Shown: positions 1 to 8,664, counted from the stretch's first letter. The stretch: DNA of 64,000 nt from Streptomyces sp. Ru73 (GCF_002920575.1 NZ_PQSQ01000008.1:1-64000); one strand, 5' to 3'. Numbers and translations: made by a program. The notes: generated by a model from the sequence alone, not told the origin.

Positions 1-1139
1 ATGATGTCGCGCTGGATCTCGTTGGTGCCCGCGTAGACCGGGCCGGCGAGCGCGAAGGTGTAGCCCTCGGCCCAGCCGCCGTGCGCGGGCGCGTCCCCGG
101 CCGTGTCCGCCAGCTCGCCCTCCGGGCCCAGCAGATCGAGCGCCGTCTCGTGCAGTGCGATGTCGTACTCGGACCAGAAGACCTTGTTCAGGCTGGACTC
201 GGCGCCCAGTGAGCCGTCGGCGGCGACGCGGGAGGCATTGCCGTAGGTGAAGAGCTGGTACGCGCGGGCGCCGATCACCGCGTCGGCCACCCGGTCGCGC
301 AGCGCGGTGTCGGCCGGGTCGGCCCGCTCGCGCCAGAGTGCCAGCAGCCGGCCGGCGGCCGCGAGGAAGCGGCCCGGACTGCGCAGTGTCAGCCCGCGCT
401 CGTTGCCCGCCGTGCTCATCGCCACCCGCCAGCCCTGCCCCGGCTCGCCGATCACGTCGGCGTCCGGGACGAAGACCTCGTCGAGGAAGAGTTCGGCGAA
501 GGCGGGCTTGCCGTCGAGCCGGCCGATGGGTCTTACGGTCACCCCGTCCGCGTCCAGCGGGAACATCAGGTACGTCAGGCCCCGGTGCGGCTTGCCCTCC
601 GCGGCGCCGGACGGGTCGCTGCGGAAGAGGCCGAAGGCCCGGTCGGCGAAGGCGGCGCGGGAGGACCAGGTCTTCTGGCCGCTGAGCAGCCAGCCCCCCT
701 CGGTCCGTACCGCCGTCGAGCGCAGTGACGCCAGGTCCGAACCGGCCTCCGGCTCCGACCACGCCTGGGCCCACACCGTCTCGCCGCGCGCCATGGCGGG
801 CAGTACGCGTGCCAGCTGCTCGGGCGTCCCGTGTGCGAAGAGCGTCGGGGCCAGCAGACTGATCCCGTTCTGACTCACCCGGCCGGGCGCCCCGGCCGCG
901 TAGTACTCCTCCTCGAAGAGCAGCCAGCGCAGCAGGGACTCGCCCCGGCCGCCGTACTCCTCGGGCCAGGAGACCACCGACCAGCGGCCGTCGTGCAGGG
1001 TGCGCTCCCACTCCCGGTGGGCCGCGAAGCCCTCCGCCGTCTCCAGGGAGGGCAGCGGGGTGCGGGGCACGTGGGCGGTGAGCCAGGCGCGTGCCTCGGC
1101 CCGGAATGCCTCGTCCGCGGGGGAGAGATCGAGGTCCAT
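1..1139 (-). CDS. Acyl-CoA dehydrogenase, steroid side (3' end cut by window edge)
   Basis: Flavin-dependent acyl-CoA dehydrogenase expected to desaturate a CoA thioester in steroid C/D-ring breakdown. About 379 residues are visible from MDLDLS; the last ones read PVYAGTNEIQRDI, which lies close to the C-terminus in this family, so only a short tail is missing beyond base 1. Other visible family motifs are WPEEYGGRG, WSEPEAGSDLAS and GQKTWSS. The residue before GTNEIQ is Ala where medium-chain enzymes carry the catalytic Glu, so any base must come from elsewhere or from a partner subunit. The start codon overlaps the stop of the upstream hydratase gene by one base (TGATG), so the two are translationally coupled. 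It resembles the FadE proteins of the mycobacterial KstR2 regulon, but which paralogue it matches I cannot say. Confidence 0.85.
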   Translation of the reverse strand, partial: MDLDLSPADEAFRAEARAWLTAHVPRTPLPSLETAEGFAAHREWERTLHDGRWSVVSWPEEYGGRGESLLRWLLFEEEYYAAGAPGRVSQNGISLLAPTLFAHGTPEQLARVLPAMARGETVWAQAWSEPEAGSDLASLRSTAVRTEGGWLLSGQKTWSSRAAFADRAFGLFRSDPSGAAEGKPHRGLTYLMFPLDADGVTVRPIGRLDGKPAFAELFLDEVFVPDADVIGEPGQGWRVAMSTAGNERGLTLRSPGRFLAAAGRLLALWRERADPADTALRDRVADAVIGARAYQLFTYGNASRVAADGSLGAESSLNKVFWSEYDIALHETALDLLGPEGELADTAGDAPAHGGWAEGYTFALAGPVYAGTNEIQRDI

Positions 1140-1990
1140 CAGGAGGACGCCTCCTTCATGCCCCGGATGTCCATGCCGCCGAGCGAGTCGCGTGCGGTCT
1201 CGGCGTTGTGCGCGTGTGCGAGGTGGTGCAGGCCGAAGACGGAGTCCAGCCCGGTGTGCAGGCCCTGGAGGTCCTCGGCCTGGTTGACCGCGCGCTTGGT
1301 GAGGGCGAGGCCCATGCGCGGCATCTCGGCGATACGGTGTGCCAACGCGGTTGTTTCGTCGGCCAGTTGATCGCGCGGTACGACCCGGTTGACCATGCCG
1401 AGTTCGTACGCGCGCCGTGCCGTCATCCGGTCGCCGGTGTAGAGGAACTCCTTGGCGATCCGGGGCGGCATCACCCAGGGGTGGGCGAAGTACTCCACGC
1501 CCGGTATGCCCATGCGGACCACCGGGTCGGCGAAGAAGGCGTCCTCGGAGGCGACGATCAGATCGCAGATCCAGGCGAGCATCAGACCGCCCGCCACGCA
1601 CGCGCCCTGCACGCTGGCGATCACCGGCTTGGGCAGTTCGCGCCAGCGGCGGCACATGCCGAGGTACACCTCGGACTCGCGCGCGAAGCGGCTCTCCGCG
1701 CCCGCCTTGTCGCTGTGGTCCCACCACAGTCCGGCCTTGCGGTCGAAGGGCAGGTGCGCGTCGCGCTCGGGGGTGCCGATGTCGTGGCCCGCGGAGAAGT
1801 GCTTGCCGGCGCCCGCGAGGACGACGGCCTTGACCTCGTCGTCCTCGGCCGCGCGGTAGAAGGCGCGGTCCAGCGCGTAGGTCATCGCGGAATTCTGGGC
1901 GTTGCGGTAATCGGGGCGGTTCATGGTGACCGTCGCGACCGGTCCCTGCCGTGCGTACCGCACCGGCTCGTCGTCGGGTACAGCGGGCAT
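1139..1990 (-). CDS. Enoyl-CoA hydratase/isomerase family protein
   Basis: Crotonase-fold protein of 283 residues, likely to hydrate or hydrolyse a CoA intermediate of the steroid lower pathway. The oxyanion-hole segments are visible as AGKHFSAGHDIG and VQGACVAGGLMLAW. I chose MPAVPDDEPV at 1990 as the start because an AAGGAG ribosome site lies about 7 bases upstream; a longer in-frame ATG at 2011 would fall inside the regulator box. Its stop overlaps the acyl-CoA dehydrogenase start, so both form an operon reading leftwards from the shared promoter at 2007-2036. It has an insertion rich in charged residues after the first oxyanion segment (around WWDHSDKAGAE) compared with short hydratases. 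The exact substrate is unknown. Confidence 0.82.
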   Translation of the reverse strand: MPAVPDDEPVRYARQGPVATVTMNRPDYRNAQNSAMTYALDRAFYRAAEDDEVKAVVLAGAGKHFSAGHDIGTPERDAHLPFDRKAGLWWDHSDKAGAESRFARESEVYLGMCRRWRELPKPVIASVQGACVAGGLMLAWICDLIVASEDAFFADPVVRMGIPGVEYFAHPWVMPPRIAKEFLYTGDRMTARRAYELGMVNRVVPRDQLADETTALAHRIAEMPRMGLALTKRAVNQAEDLQGLHTGLDSVFGLHHLAHAHNAETARDSLGGMDIRGMKEASS

Positions 1991-2006
1991 CTGCCACTCC
2001 TTCCCT

Positions 2007-2020
2007 AACAAGTGTTTGGT
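2007..2020. promoter_or_regulatory. KstR2-type operator, site 1
   Basis: AACAAGTGTTTGGT matches the published KstR2 palindrome AnCAAGnnCTTGnT at all but one fixed position. It sits between the divergent hydratase and fadE30 genes, just upstream of a leaderless-looking -10. The same flanked sequence, CCTAACAAnnGTTTGGTgG, recurs at 12264-12284 on the other strand. KstR2 is encoded two genes downstream (4007-4621). Binding is inferred. Confidence 0.75.
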
Positions 2021-2024
2021 AGGT

Positions 2025-2036
2025 TAACGTAACGGC
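2025..2036 (+). promoter_or_regulatory. Leaderless promoter -10 of fadE30 operon
   Basis: TAACGT at 2025-2030 followed by six bases and the ATG at 2037. No ribosome-binding site precedes that ATG, which fits the leaderless arrangement common in Streptomyces. The KstR2 box lies immediately upstream, where a bound repressor would cover the -35 to -10 spacer. Confidence 0.5.
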
Positions 2037-3203
2037 ATGAGCAGCGTCGAGGAGTTCCGCACCGAGGTCCGCTCCTGGCTGCGGGCCCACCTCACCGGCG
2101 AGTTCGCGGACCTGCGCGGCCGCGGCGGCCCTGGCAGGGAGCACGAGGCGTTCGCCGAACGCCTCGCCTGGGAACGGCACATGGCCGCCGAGGGCTGGAC
2201 CTGTATCGGCTGGCCGCAGGAGTACGGCGGCCGGGGCGCGAGCCTCGCCGAGCAGATCGCCTTCCACGAGGAGTACGCCCTCGCCGACGCACCGGCCCGG
2301 GTGAACCACATCGGCGAGCAGCTGCTCGGCCCCACCCTCATCGCCTTCGGCACGCCCGCCCAGCGGGACCGCTTCCTCCCGGGGATCGTCGCCGTCGAGG
2401 AACTGTGGTGCCAGGGCTACAGCGAGCCGGACGCGGGCTCGGACCTCGCCAACGTACGGACCAGGGCCGAGCGGGACGGCGGGGAGTGGGTGGTCACCGG
2501 GCAGAAGACCTGGACCTCGCTCGCGCACGAGTCGGACTGGTGCTTCGTCGTCGCCCGTACGGAGCCGGGTTCCGTCCGGCACGCCGGGCTGTCGTACCTG
2601 CTGGTCCCGCTCGACCAGCCCGGCGTGGACATACGCCCGATCACCCAGCTCACCGGCACCTCCGAGTTCAACGAGGTCTTCTTCGACGGGGCGCGCACGG
2701 ACGTGGCCCACCTCGTCGGCGAACCCGGGGACGGCTGGCGCATCGCCATGGCCACCCTCGGCTTCGAGCGGGGCGTCTCCACCCTCGGCCAGCAGGTCGG
2801 CTTCCGCCGCGAACTGACCGCCCTCACCGAGCTGGCCAAGGCCAACGGCGCCGCCGCCGACCCGCTGATGCGCGACCGGATCGCCCGCGCCTGGACAGGG
2901 CTGGAGACGATCCGCTGGAACGCGCTGCGGATGCTCGACGGGGTCGCCGCCGGCGCGCCGGGTCCCGAGGCGTCCATCGGGAAGATCTTCTGGGCCACCT
3001 GGCACCGCGAGCTCGGCGCACTCGCCATGGACGTCTGCGGCGCCGACGGGATGCTCGCCGCAGGCGAGCCGTACGACCTCACCGACTGGCAGCGGCTCTA
3101 CCTCTTCTCCCGCGCCGACACGATCTACGCGGGGTCCAACGAGATCCAGCGCAACGTCATCGCCGAGCGCGTGCTCGGCCTGCCCAAGGAGGCACGCGCA
3201 TGA
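2037..3203 (+). CDS. fadE30: Acyl-CoA dehydrogenase, FadE30-like
   Basis: FAD-dependent acyl-CoA dehydrogenase of 388 residues. Family motifs in order: WPQEYGGRGAS (N-terminal helical domain), GYSEPDAGSDLANV and GQKTWTSLAHESDW (beta domain, FAD/CoA contacts), and IYAGSNEIQRNVIAERVLGLP at the C-terminus. It is followed by an SDR, a TetR regulator and a thiolase, the same order as Mycobacterium tuberculosis fadE30-Rv3559c-kstR2-fadA6, so the symbol rests on synteny as well as family. It would act on a CoA ester of the C/D-ring remnant (HIP-CoA pathway). As in the gene at the left edge, Ala replaces the Glu of the YEG motif. The stop overlaps the next start (ATGA). Confidence 0.85.
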   Translation: MSSVEEFRTEVRSWLRAHLTGEFADLRGRGGPGREHEAFAERLAWERHMAAEGWTCIGWPQEYGGRGASLAEQIAFHEEYALADAPARVNHIGEQLLGPTLIAFGTPAQRDRFLPGIVAVEELWCQGYSEPDAGSDLANVRTRAERDGGEWVVTGQKTWTSLAHESDWCFVVARTEPGSVRHAGLSYLLVPLDQPGVDIRPITQLTGTSEFNEVFFDGARTDVAHLVGEPGDGWRIAMATLGFERGVSTLGQQVGFRRELTALTELAKANGAAADPLMRDRIARAWTGLETIRWNALRMLDGVAAGAPGPEASIGKIFWATWHRELGALAMDVCGADGMLAAGEPYDLTDWQRLYLFSRADTIYAGSNEIQRNVIAERVLGLPKEARA

Positions 3204-3985
3204 CCCCGCCGCCCCCGTACGTCCCCGGGCACGCGCTCCTCGCCGGCCGCACCGCCGTCGTCACCGCCGCCGCGGGCGCGGGCATCGGCGGTGCCACCGC
3301 GCGCCGCCTCCTGGAAGAGGGCGCGAGCGTCGTCCTCTCCGACGCGCACGCCCGCCGGCTCAAGGAGTCCGAGGCCGCCCTCGCGGAAGAGTTCGGCGCC
3401 GGCCGGGTCGCCGCCCTGCCCTGCGACGTCACCGACGAGGACCAGGTCAACGCACTGCTCGACCTCGCCGGGGAACGGCACGGCCGGCTCGACGTCGTCG
3501 TCAACAACGCCGGGCTCGGCGGCACCGCCGACCTCGTCGACATGACCGACGAGCAGTGGGACCGGGTCCTCGACGTCACCCTCAACGGCACCTTCCGCTG
3601 CACCCGCGCCGCACTGCGCCGGATGAAGGCCGCGGGCCACGGCGGTGTCGTCGTCAACAATGCCTCCGTCGTCGGCTGGCGCGCCCAGCGCGGCCAGGCA
3701 CACTACGCCGCAGCCAAGGCAGGCGTGATGGCGCTGACCCGGTGTGCCGCGGTGGAGGCGGCCGAGTACGGGGTACGGGTCAACGCCGTGGCGCCGAGCC
3801 TGGCCATGCATCCGCACCTGGCGAAGGTCACCACGCCGGAACTGCTGGCCGAGCTGACCGAGCGGGAGGCGTTCGGGCGGTACGCGGAGCCCTGGGAGGT
3901 CGCCAACGTGATCGTCTTCCTGGCCAGCGACTATTCCTCCTACATGACGGGCGAGGTCGTGCCGGTCAGCAGTCAGCGCGCGTGA
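3200..3985 (+). CDS. Short-chain dehydrogenase, IpdF/Rv3559c-like
   Basis: NAD(P)-dependent short-chain dehydrogenase/reductase of 261 residues. The cofactor loop is TAAAGAGIGGATA near residues 23-35, then NNAG, a catalytic Ser in NNASVVGW and the YAAAKAG motif. The start overlaps the fadE30 stop by ATGA. A much longer upstream open frame exists but only antisense-like Arg-rich sequence precedes this ATG. Position between fadE30 and kstR2 corresponds to the mycobacterial reductase that oxidises the hydroxyl of the C/D-ring CoA ester (IpdF); assignment to that step is by synteny, not proven. Confidence 0.83.
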   Translation: MTPPPPYVPGHALLAGRTAVVTAAAGAGIGGATARRLLEEGASVVLSDAHARRLKESEAALAEEFGAGRVAALPCDVTDEDQVNALLDLAGERHGRLDVVVNNAGLGGTADLVDMTDEQWDRVLDVTLNGTFRCTRAALRRMKAAGHGGVVVNNASVVGWRAQRGQAHYAAAKAGVMALTRCAAVEAAEYGVRVNAVAPSLAMHPHLAKVTTPELLAELTEREAFGRYAEPWEVANVIVFLASDYSSYMTGEVVPVSSQRA

Positions 3986-4006
3986 GGGGCGGGCGACAAT
4001 GGTGCG

Positions 4007-4621
4007 GTGCCAACCGCCAAGAAGAAGCCGAACATGAGCCCGTCCCCCGAGCGCCGCCGCGAGCTGCTGGACACCGCCGCCGAGGTCTTCGCCGAGCAGG
4101 GCTACAACGCCACCACCGTACGGAAGATCGCGGACGCGGCCGGCATGCTGGCCGGCAGCCTCTACTACCACTTCGATTCCAAGGAATCGATGCTGGACGA
4201 GATCCTCGCGACCTTCCTGGACGAGCTGTGGGCCCGCTACGACACCGTGCTGGACGCCGGGCTCGGCCCCCGCGAGACCATCGAGGCCCTGGTCACCGAG
4301 TCCTTCCGGGAGATCGACCGGCACCGCGCCGCCGTCGCCATCTACCAGAAGGAGGCCAGGGCCCTCGCCGCCCAGCCGCGCTTCGCCTACCTCGCCGACT
4401 CGCAGGTGAAGTTCGAGAAGGCATGGCTGGGCACGCTGGAGCGCGGGGTGGCCGCCGGGGTCTTCCGCGCCGACCTCGACGTCCGGCTCACCTACCGCTT
4501 CATCCGCGACACCGTCTGGGTCGCGGTCAGCTGGTACCGCCCGGGCGGACAGCACAGCCCGGAGGAGATCGCCCGCCAGTACCTGTCCATGGTCCTGGAC
4601 GGTGTCGCCGTACGTACCTGA
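4007..4621 (+). CDS. kstR2: TetR-family repressor KstR2
   Basis: TetR-type regulator of 204 residues. The N-terminal helix-turn-helix is clear (RRELLDTAAEVFAEQGYN, then TTVRKIADAAGMLAGSLYYHF, about residues 16-58); the C-terminal part is the ligand domain. Located between the fadE30-SDR pair and fadA6, exactly as kstR2 in mycobacteria, where it represses the lower steroid pathway and is released by HIP-CoA. The candidate operators at 2007 and 12269 match its known box. GTG at 4007 is used, 21 bases after the SDR stop; an internal ATG at 4034 is an alternative start. Confidence 0.82.
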   Translation: MPTAKKKPNMSPSPERRRELLDTAAEVFAEQGYNATTVRKIADAAGMLAGSLYYHFDSKESMLDEILATFLDELWARYDTVLDAGLGPRETIEALVTESFREIDRHRAAVAIYQKEARALAAQPRFAYLADSQVKFEKAWLGTLERGVAAGVFRADLDVRLTYRFIRDTVWVAVSWYRPGGQHSPEEIARQYLSMVLDGVAVRT

Positions 4622-4676
4622 TTCCCGCGCGCCGCCCGTGCGCCCGCGCGCCCTGTGAACCGGAGGAGCAGCAGCC

Positions 4677-5834
4677 ATGGCCGAGGCCTACATCATCGAC
4701 GCGATACGCACGCCCGTCGGGCGCCGGAACGGCGGGCTCGCCGCCGTCCACCCGGCCGACCTCGGCGCCCATGTGCTGAAGGCCCTCGTGCGGCGCACCG
4801 GCATCGACCCGGCCGCCGTCGAGGACGTGGTCTTCGGCTGCCTGGACACCGTCGGGCCGCAGGCCGGTGACATCGCGCGGACCTGCTGGCTGGCGGCCGG
4901 GCTGCCCGAAGAGGTGCCCGGCGTCACCGTCGACCGGCAGTGCGGCTCCTCGCAGCAGGCGGTCCACTTCGCCGCGCAGGGCGTGCTCTCCGGCACCCAG
5001 GACCTGGTCGTGGCGGGCGGCACGCAGAACATGTCGATGGTCCCGATCGCCTTCGCCAGCAGGCAGGCCGCCGAACCGCTCGGGCTGACCGAGGGCCCGT
5101 ACGCGGGCAGCGAGGGCTGGCGGGCCCGGTACGGCGACGCGCCGGTCAACCAGTTCCACGGCGCCGAGCTGATCGCCGAGAAGTGGGGCATCACCCGCGA
5201 GGCCATGGAGGAGTTCGCGCTCCGCTCCCACCGGCGGGCCCTGCGCGCCGCCGACGAGGGCCGCTTCGACCGCGAGCTCGTCCCGTACGGGGACGTCACG
5301 GCCGACGAGGGCCCCCGCCGGGACACCTCGCTGGAGAAGATGGCGCAGCTCAAGCCGGTGGTCGAGGGCGGGCGGCTGACCGCCGCCGTCTCCTCGCAGG
5401 TCTCCGACGGCGCCTCGGCGATGCTGCTCGCCTCCGAACGCGCCGTACGCGCGCACGGCCTGACCCCCAGGGCCCGCGTCCACCATCTCTCCGTGCGCGG
5501 CGAGGACCCCATCCGCATGCTGTCGGCGCCGATCCCGGCCACCGCGTACGCGCTGAAGAAGACCGGTCTGACCCTCGACGACATCGACCTGGTCGAGATC
5601 AACGAGGCGTTCGCGCCGGTCGTCCTGGCCTGGCTGAAGGAGACCGGCGCCGACCCGGAGAAGGTGAACGTCAACGGCGGGGCCATCGCGCTCGGCCACC
5701 CGCTCGGCGCCACCGGCACCAAGCTCATGACCACCCTGCTGCACGAACTGGAGCGCACCGGCGGACGTTACGGCCTCCAGACCATGTGCGAGGGCGGTGG
5801 CCAGGCGAACGTGACCATCATCGAACGCCTCTGA
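4677..5834 (+). CDS. fadA6: Acetyl-CoA acyltransferase FadA6 (thiolase)
   Basis: Thiolase of 385 residues, the normal length for the family. The nucleophilic Cys is Cys89 in VDRQCGSSQQ, His341 lies in GHPLGATG and the second catalytic Cys is Cys371 in MCEGGGQAN; NEAFAP is also present. A GGAGGAG ribosome site precedes the ATG by 7 bases. By synteny with mycobacterial fadA6 it would perform the thiolytic cleavages in the lower steroid pathway, releasing acetyl-CoA. Last gene of the fadE30 operon. Confidence 0.9.
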   Translation: MAEAYIIDAIRTPVGRRNGGLAAVHPADLGAHVLKALVRRTGIDPAAVEDVVFGCLDTVGPQAGDIARTCWLAAGLPEEVPGVTVDRQCGSSQQAVHFAAQGVLSGTQDLVVAGGTQNMSMVPIAFASRQAAEPLGLTEGPYAGSEGWRARYGDAPVNQFHGAELIAEKWGITREAMEEFALRSHRRALRAADEGRFDRELVPYGDVTADEGPRRDTSLEKMAQLKPVVEGGRLTAAVSSQVSDGASAMLLASERAVRAHGLTPRARVHHLSVRGEDPIRMLSAPIPATAYALKKTGLTLDDIDLVEINEAFAPVVLAWLKETGADPEKVNVNGGAIALGHPLGATGTKLMTTLLHELERTGGRYGLQTMCEGGGQANVTIIERL

Positions 5835-5893
5835 GGACGCCGCCGCGGCGGTGCGCCGGTGAGGCCGTAGAAGGACACGGCGGGCCGGGCGGC

Positions 5894-6757
5894 TCAGTCC
5901 CCTCCGGCCCCCACGACCTCGCGGGCCAGGGCCAGCAGGTCGGGGACGGCCGGGTGGCCCGGCACGTCGCGCCAGGCGAGGACGACGGGGACGGGCGGGG
6001 CGTCCACGAGCGGGCGGTAGCGGACCGAGGGATGGGTGTGGTTGCGCGGCGTGGCGGTCGTGGAGATCCCCACGGCGCGGCCCGCTGCGATCGCCACCAG
6101 CCACTCGTCGGTGTTGGTCACCTCCAGGGTGGTGGCGGTGCGCTGGGCCGGCGGCCACAGATCCAGTGTCGTGGTGCCGGACACGGTGTTGAGGACGAGC
6201 GGGCGGCCGGCGAGGTCCGCCAGGGTGACCCGGTCCAGCGCGGCCAGCGGGCTGTCGGCCGGCAGCACCGCCACCCGCTCCTCCCACAGCAGCACCTCGG
6301 TGGTGACGCCGGACGCGGTGACGTCACCGCGCAACAGGGCCGCGTCCACCTTGCCCTGGGTGAGCCCGGCCGTCGCGTCGTCGATGCGGCGCAGCTCCAG
6401 CGGGACGTCCGGGTGCGTCTGGTCCCAGCGGCGCAGCAGCGGCACGGTGTGGTCGCCGAGCGCGGCCCAGGTGTGGCCGAGCCGCAGCGGCCACGACGTC
6501 AGCCCCCGCGGATCGAGGGCCGCCTCCACCGCGGCGAGCGCGGCGGCGGCCTTGTCGCGGAACGTGCGCCCCGCCGCGGTCAGCGCGAGGTGGTGGGTGG
6601 AGCGGTCGACGAGCCGGGCCCCGAAGTGGTCCTCCAGCTGGCGCAGGGTGCGCGAGAGCGCGGGCTGGCCGGTGTGGAGGCGAGCGGCGGCGCGGGTGAT
6701 GTTGCCTTCCTCGGCGATGGTGAGGAAGGCACGCAGGTGCCGCAGTTCCATGGTCAT
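5894..6757 (-). CDS. LysR-family transcriptional regulator
   Basis: LysR-type regulator of 287 residues. The winged helix-turn-helix is MELRHLRAFLTIAEEGN, then TRAAARLHTGQPALSRTLRQ; the rest is a periplasmic-binding-like effector domain. Start taken at MTMELRHL (6757), where family members begin; a longer frame to 6853 would run past the divergent transporter start. The divergent EamA exporter gene starts 68 bases away, the classic LysR-plus-target layout, so it probably controls that exporter. No link to steroid breakdown is visible. Confidence 0.85.
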   Translation of the reverse strand: MTMELRHLRAFLTIAEEGNITRAAARLHTGQPALSRTLRQLEDHFGARLVDRSTHHLALTAAGRTFRDKAAAALAAVEAALDPRGLTSWPLRLGHTWAALGDHTVPLLRRWDQTHPDVPLELRRIDDATAGLTQGKVDAALLRGDVTASGVTTEVLLWEERVAVLPADSPLAALDRVTLADLAGRPLVLNTVSGTTTLDLWPPAQRTATTLEVTNTDEWLVAIAAGRAVGISTTATPRNHTHPSVRYRPLVDAPPVPVVLAWRDVPGHPAVPDLLALAREVVGAGGD

Positions 6758-6813
6758 GCCGCGGAAGCATAACCGCAGCGGAACTGGCATTTCACGCGGC
6801 GCAGCCGGACTCC

Positions 6814-6825
6814 TAGCGTGAAGGC
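6814..6825 (+). promoter_or_regulatory. Leaderless promoter -10 of EamA exporter
   Basis: TAGCGT at 6814-6819, six bases, then the ATG at 6826. No ribosome-binding site is seen, matching the leaderless pattern. The 68-base gap to the LysR gene also must hold its binding site; I see no perfect palindrome there. Confidence 0.4.
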
Positions 6826-7731
6826 ATGACTTCACCGGTACGCACCTCCTCACCGACGGCCACCACCACCCCCGCCCCCGTACGCGCCGCCGCCGGGCGC
6901 GGCAGCCTCACCGGCGTCGGCCTGGTACTGGCCGGCACGCTGTCCGTCCAGTTCGGCTCGGCCTGCGCCGCGCTGCTCTTCCCGCGGGCCGGTGCGCTCG
7001 GCACGGTCGCCCTGCGCATCGCGCTCGCCGCCGTACTGCTCCTGGTGATCACCCGGCCGCGGCTGCGCGGCTACTCGCGCGCCGACCGGTGCGTGGCCGT
7101 CGGCTTCGGCCTGGCCCTCGGCGGCATGAACATCCTCTTCTACCAGGCGATCGACCGGCTCCCGCTGGGCGCCGCCGTCACCCTGGAGGTGCTGGGGCCG
7201 CTGCTGCTGTCCGTCGTCGCCGGGCGCCGCGCCGCGGGGCTGCTCTGGGCCGGCCTCGCGCTCGCCGGGGTCTACCTGCTGGGCGGCGGCGACTTCCAGG
7301 GGCTCGACCCCGCGGGCGTGGCCTTCGCGCTGGGCGCCGGGGCGATGTGGGCCGCGTACATCCTGCTCAACGCGCGCGCCGGCGCCCGCTTCCCGCGGCT
7401 GGACGGGCTGGCCATCGCGATGACCGTCGCCGCCCTGGTCGCCCTGCCGCTCGGCATCGGCGCGTCCGGCGCGACACTGCTCGAACCGGCGGTGCTCGCC
7501 CTCGGGGTGGTGATCGCGGTGATGTCCTCGGGCGTGCCGTACGCCCTGGAGCTCCTCGCGCTGCGCCGGCTGCCGGCGGCCACCTTCGCGGTGCTGACGA
7601 GCCTGGCGCCGGCCGTCGCCGCGCTGGCCGGCTACCTGGTGCTGGGGCAGGGGCTCTCGGCGGTGCAGTGCGCCGCGATCGCGATGGTGGTCGCGGCGAG
7701 CGCGGGAGCGGTCCGCACGGGCCGGCGCTGA
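6826..7731 (+). CDS. EamA/RhtA-type drug/metabolite exporter
   Basis: Integral membrane protein of 301 residues with about ten hydrophobic segments in two EamA repeats, for example LVLAGTLSVQFGSACAALLF in the first and a second repeat beginning GVAFALGAGAMWAAYILLN. Family members export amino acids such as threonine or homoserine and other small metabolites. The N-terminal 25 residues are Thr/Pro-rich and probably cytosolic. Divergent from the LysR regulator. Substrate cannot be told from sequence. Confidence 0.85.
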   Translation: MTSPVRTSSPTATTTPAPVRAAAGRGSLTGVGLVLAGTLSVQFGSACAALLFPRAGALGTVALRIALAAVLLLVITRPRLRGYSRADRCVAVGFGLALGGMNILFYQAIDRLPLGAAVTLEVLGPLLLSVVAGRRAAGLLWAGLALAGVYLLGGGDFQGLDPAGVAFALGAGAMWAAYILLNARAGARFPRLDGLAIAMTVAALVALPLGIGASGATLLEPAVLALGVVIAVMSSGVPYALELLALRRLPAATFAVLTSLAPAVAALAGYLVLGQGLSAVQCAAIAMVVAASAGAVRTGRR

Positions 7732-7746
7732 GCAGACCGAAGCCGC

Positions 7747-8664
7747 TCAGCGCAGCAGGCGGGAGCGGAGCGCCGCGAGGGTCCCGGAATCCAGGCCCAG
7801 CCCCTCGGTGAGGTAGCCGTCGACACCGCCGTACTCCCGGTCCGCCTGGTCCAGCGCCGCCCGCAGATAGTCCTCGCGCACCTCCAGCAGGGGAGTGAGC
7901 AGCTCGGGGTCCCGCATCCGGCCGCTCTTCGCCAGTCCGGCGCGGGTCCTGCGGTCGGCCGCCGCGCGGAGGCGGTTGGAGAGCAGGTAGTCACGGGTGG
8001 CGGTGGCCTCCGGTACGCCGAGGGCGCGCAGCAGCACGTAACTCAGCCAGCCGGTGCGGTCCTTGCCCGCCGTGCAGTGGAACAGCAGCGGGGTCCCCTT
8101 GCCGTCCGCCACGTCCCGCAGGGTCGCGGCGAACTGGCGGCGGCTCGGCGCGCTGCTGACGAAGGACCGGTAGGTGGCCCGCATCAGCCGCTCCGCGCGG
8201 CCATTGCCGAGCAGCTTCCGCTGCCGGTCCGGGTCCTTGCTGCCCAGTGCCGCGTTGGTGGTGTCGTTCAGCTCGCTGTCCGGCACCGGCCGGGAGACGA
8301 CGGCGACGCCGCGGGGCAGCCGGTCGGCGCCGTCCCGTGCGATCTCGGCGGGGATGCGCAGGTCGACGACGGTACGCAGGCCCAGCCCTGCCAGCTTCCC
8401 GCGGTCCGCCGCGGTCAGCCCGCCGAGCCCGTCGGCCCGGAACAGCTGGCCGTACCGGACGTGGTGGCCGTCGCGGGTGCGGTAGCCGCCGAGGTCGCGG
8501 ACGTTGACCGCGCCGTGCAGCGGGACGCGGTGGACGGTGGCGGTTGCCGGGCCGGAGGAAGCGGCGGGGCGGTCGTCGGCCGGGGCCGCGGTGCAGGCGG
8601 GCAGGAGGCCGAGGGCGGCGGTGAGCAGGACCGCCGCCGTACGGCGGGGACGAGTGGCGCGCAT
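7747..8664 (-). CDS. Exported lipoprotein tyrosine/serine phosphatase
   Basis: Protein phosphatase of 305 residues in the PtpB-like dual-specificity family. The signature is HCTAGKDR at residues 196-203 (Cys197 nucleophile, Arg203 phosphate-binding), with the family's NVRDLGGY motif near residue 54. The N-terminus is a signal sequence ending in LLPAC with Cys24 as the lipidation site, so the enzyme should be anchored outside the membrane. It converges on the EamA gene with only 15 bases between stops. Physiological substrate is unknown; phosphoinositides or phosphoproteins are both possible for this family. Confidence 0.85.
   Translation of the reverse strand: MRATRPRRTAAVLLTAALGLLPACTAAPADDRPAASSGPATATVHRVPLHGAVNVRDLGGYRTRDGHHVRYGQLFRADGLGGLTAADRGKLAGLGLRTVVDLRIPAEIARDGADRLPRGVAVVSRPVPDSELNDTTNAALGSKDPDRQRKLLGNGRAERLMRATYRSFVSSAPSRRQFAATLRDVADGKGTPLLFHCTAGKDRTGWLSYVLLRALGVPEATATRDYLLSNRLRAAADRRTRAGLAKSGRMRDPELLTPLLEVREDYLRAALDQADREYGGVDGYLTEGLGLDSGTLAALRSRLLR

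Noticed and set aside
247-873. Long Arg/Ser/Pro-rich open frame on the plus strand over the left-edge gene
   Set aside because: It is antisense to a clear acyl-CoA dehydrogenase and has the biased composition of GC-rich shadow frames.
1991-2011. Longer start (ATG 2011) for the enoyl-CoA hydratase
   Set aside because: It would overlap the KstR2 box and lacks a ribosome site, while ATG 1990 has AAGGAG at good spacing.
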